From positions 1 through 14,562 of the forward strand of contig JBBTQP010000061.1 of the NCBI GenBank assembly GCA_038065635.1: 14,562 bases of DNA, written 5' to 3'. This DNA comes from JAHJFW01 sp038065635 (GTDB lineage Bacteria; Patescibacteriota; Patescibacteriia; 2-12-FULL-60-25). The notes under the pieces were generated by a model. That model made no database searches. It saw nothing but the letters and a program-made list of their open reading frames with translations, and was not told the DNA's origin. Below are positions 13,701-14,562 of the stretch, one piece after another (positions within the stretch are counted from its first letter, which is position 1; every line of letters starts with the position of its first letter). The position numbers were made by a program, and so were the translations under genes.

Positions 13701-13709
13701 AGTGTAGCA
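13701..13709 (-). promoter_or_regulatory. Extended -10 element of polX (near-leaderless)
   Basis: On the minus strand TGC-TACACT ends six bases before the polX ATG, which fits an extended -10 box and RNA starting at the start codon. There is no matching -35 box. Confidence 0.4.
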
Positions 13710-13785
13710 TGAGGGAATCCTTGGATGGGCGGGTTTACCCAGTCCGTGCCATCGTTCTCCTTTTATGGCGGTATTTCAATATTTG

Positions 13786-13814
13786 TTTAGCGCATCATGA
13801 TGCCGTCATATAAT
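13786..13814 (+). promoter_or_regulatory. Candidate promoter upstream of the 139-aa gene
   Basis: A perfect TATAAT (13809-13814) with a poor -35 (TTTAGC, 13786-13791) at 17 bp. The predicted RNA start near 13821 would leave a leader of about 85 bases. TATTTA at 13890-13895, close to the ATG, is an alternative. Confidence 0.4.
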
Positions 13815-13826
13815 CGCTTGCAACGT

Positions 13827-13845
13827 TGATAGTTTTCCACTATCA
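13827..13845. promoter_or_regulatory. Operator-like inverted repeat
   Basis: TGATAGT and ACTATCA are perfect 7-bp inverted arms around TTTCC, directly downstream of the predicted RNA start. This is a position where a bound repressor would block transcription. It may also be just a small RNA hairpin. No T run follows, so it is not a terminator. Confidence 0.4.
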
Positions 13846-13904
13846 TATGTCAATAATCTCTTGACCGAATAAAGCGATCCGTGTTAGGGGATATTTAAAG
13901 CACC

Positions 13905-14324
13905 ATGATGAAAAATCTTCTTGCAAAAATTTTCTCTCCAAAGCCAGAAATTATTAGACAGGTAGTAATTTCTTATCTGCAAAAACTGCCGGATGTGGTT
14001 TCTGTTGCTTTTAAAAAAGATGATGATCTTCTTATTGGTAGGATACAGTTAAAAGGAGATGAAGATCCTATCTATATTCAGGCACAAAATCCTGCCGAAT
14101 TTACAAAGATGCTGAATGAGGCGATTTATGTTACTTTCGACTTCAAGAGTGAATACATCGATTTCTTTCATAAGAGAGGTGACCATTATGGTCCAACCCC
14201 TGAGGCAAAAAAAGCATTAGATGATCTATATGGAAAACGCTCGACCTCAATGAGTTCGGATTTTCAACATGCCTTTGGATTTGAAAGCATCGACGAGCAA
14301 AAACTCATTTCCGCAACAACTTGA
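13905..14324 (+). CDS. Hypothetical protein, 139 aa
   Basis: A soluble, mixed alpha/beta-looking protein with no signal peptide or membrane helix and no motif I recognise. The centre (about 43-75) has alternating strand-like segments (LLIGRIQLKG, DPIYIQAQNP), and an Asp/Tyr-rich part follows (TFDFKSEYIDFF). Met1 and Met2 are both possible starts (13905 or 13908); there is no Shine-Dalgarno sequence. It is AT-rich and lies 5 bp before the next reading frame, so the two probably form an operon read from the 210-bp region shared with polX. It looks like an accessory gene. I assign no function. Confidence 0.6.
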   Translation: MMKNLLAKIFSPKPEIIRQVVISYLQKLPDVVSVAFKKDDDLLIGRIQLKGDEDPIYIQAQNPAEFTKMLNEAIYVTFDFKSEYIDFFHKRGDHYGPTPEAKKALDDLYGKRSTSMSSDFQHAFGFESIDEQKLISATT

Positions 14325-14329
14325 TATTT

Positions 14330-14562
14330 ATGGGACATGGTGGCGGGAAGTATTCTAGAAAGAAATATATCAACGCACTACACGTCTTGGAAAGACAACA
14401 TCCGGACAAGTTCACACTGGCAAACGCAACAAAAGAGACGTACAAAATTCATTGGGCATCGGGTGATCCACGAAGACCGTACCCCGTTGCAGCGAATGGA
14501 AACAAAATTAATCCATATATCGCAGAGCAACTCGGTAAATTATTTGAAAAGCATGGAGTGTG
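14330..14562 (+). CDS. Hypothetical protein, 3' end outside or at the window edge
   Basis: An open frame starts at ATG 14330, 5 bp after the preceding stop, and is still open at the last base, giving 77 residues. It begins MGHGGGKYSRKKYINAL and is basic, with a likely helical N-terminus and a WASGDPRRPYPV segment in the middle. The last two bases are TG, so it could stop at once (TGA) or go on. The tight spacing and lack of stops support a real gene cotranscribed with its neighbour. I do not recognise the family. Confidence 0.5.
   Translation, partial: MGHGGGKYSRKKYINALHVLERQHPDKFTLANATKETYKIHWASGDPRRPYPVAANGNKINPYIAEQLGKLFEKHGV

Overview
The window looks like bacterial chromosome, most likely from a Patescibacteria/CPR lineage (Uhrbacteria or Magasanikbacteria type). 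This is inferred from gene flavour: a SpoIID protein fused to NBR1-type beta domains, a PolX with PHP domain, many small membrane proteins, start codons without Shine-Dalgarno sequences close behind -10 boxes, tRNA genes that encode CCA, and several families of short palindromic repeats. TGA is used as a stop (for example at 959-961), so the code is standard and not that of Gracilibacteria or Absconditabacteria. No marker gene here fixes the lineage.

Left edge (1-300): an intact tRNA-Ser(CGA) lies inside the anticodon loop of a second, interrupted tRNA-Ser, and a strong intrinsic terminator follows. All of the inserted DNA can fold into two helices. This is the oddest structure in the window. 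A P-loop kinase-like gene follows (329-961), closed by a bidirectional terminator shared with the convergent minus-strand genes.

Envelope region (1046-7593): a minus-strand set runs from a Wzx-type flippase to an O-antigen ligase/polymerase-like protein to a small putative lipoprotein. Divergent from it is a large secreted protein with three NBR1-like domains and a C-terminal SpoIID domain. Together they suggest export, polymerisation and remodelling of surface glycans or peptidoglycan. Two palindromic repeat families occur here. One brackets the flippase gene, and one copy of the other lies in frame inside the ligase gene. Further right on the minus strand are ruvB, a small two-helix membrane protein and a bacterial PH-domain membrane protein.

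Middle (8812-11929): a small Gly/Met-rich membrane protein, a 9-base tandem repeat, a 96-bp MITE-like inverted repeat and tRNA-Leu(UAA). Then come three close co-directional genes: inositol-monophosphatase family, PNPOx-like flavin-binding family, and an ASCH-NUDIX fusion. These are visibly more AT-rich than the envelope region. A 73-aa membrane protein with its own promoter, Shine-Dalgarno sequence and terminator closes the segment.

Right (11931-14562): PolX on the minus strand, then a divergent intergenic region with a candidate promoter and an operator-like inverted repeat. It leads into two unrecognised genes, the second cut by the window end.
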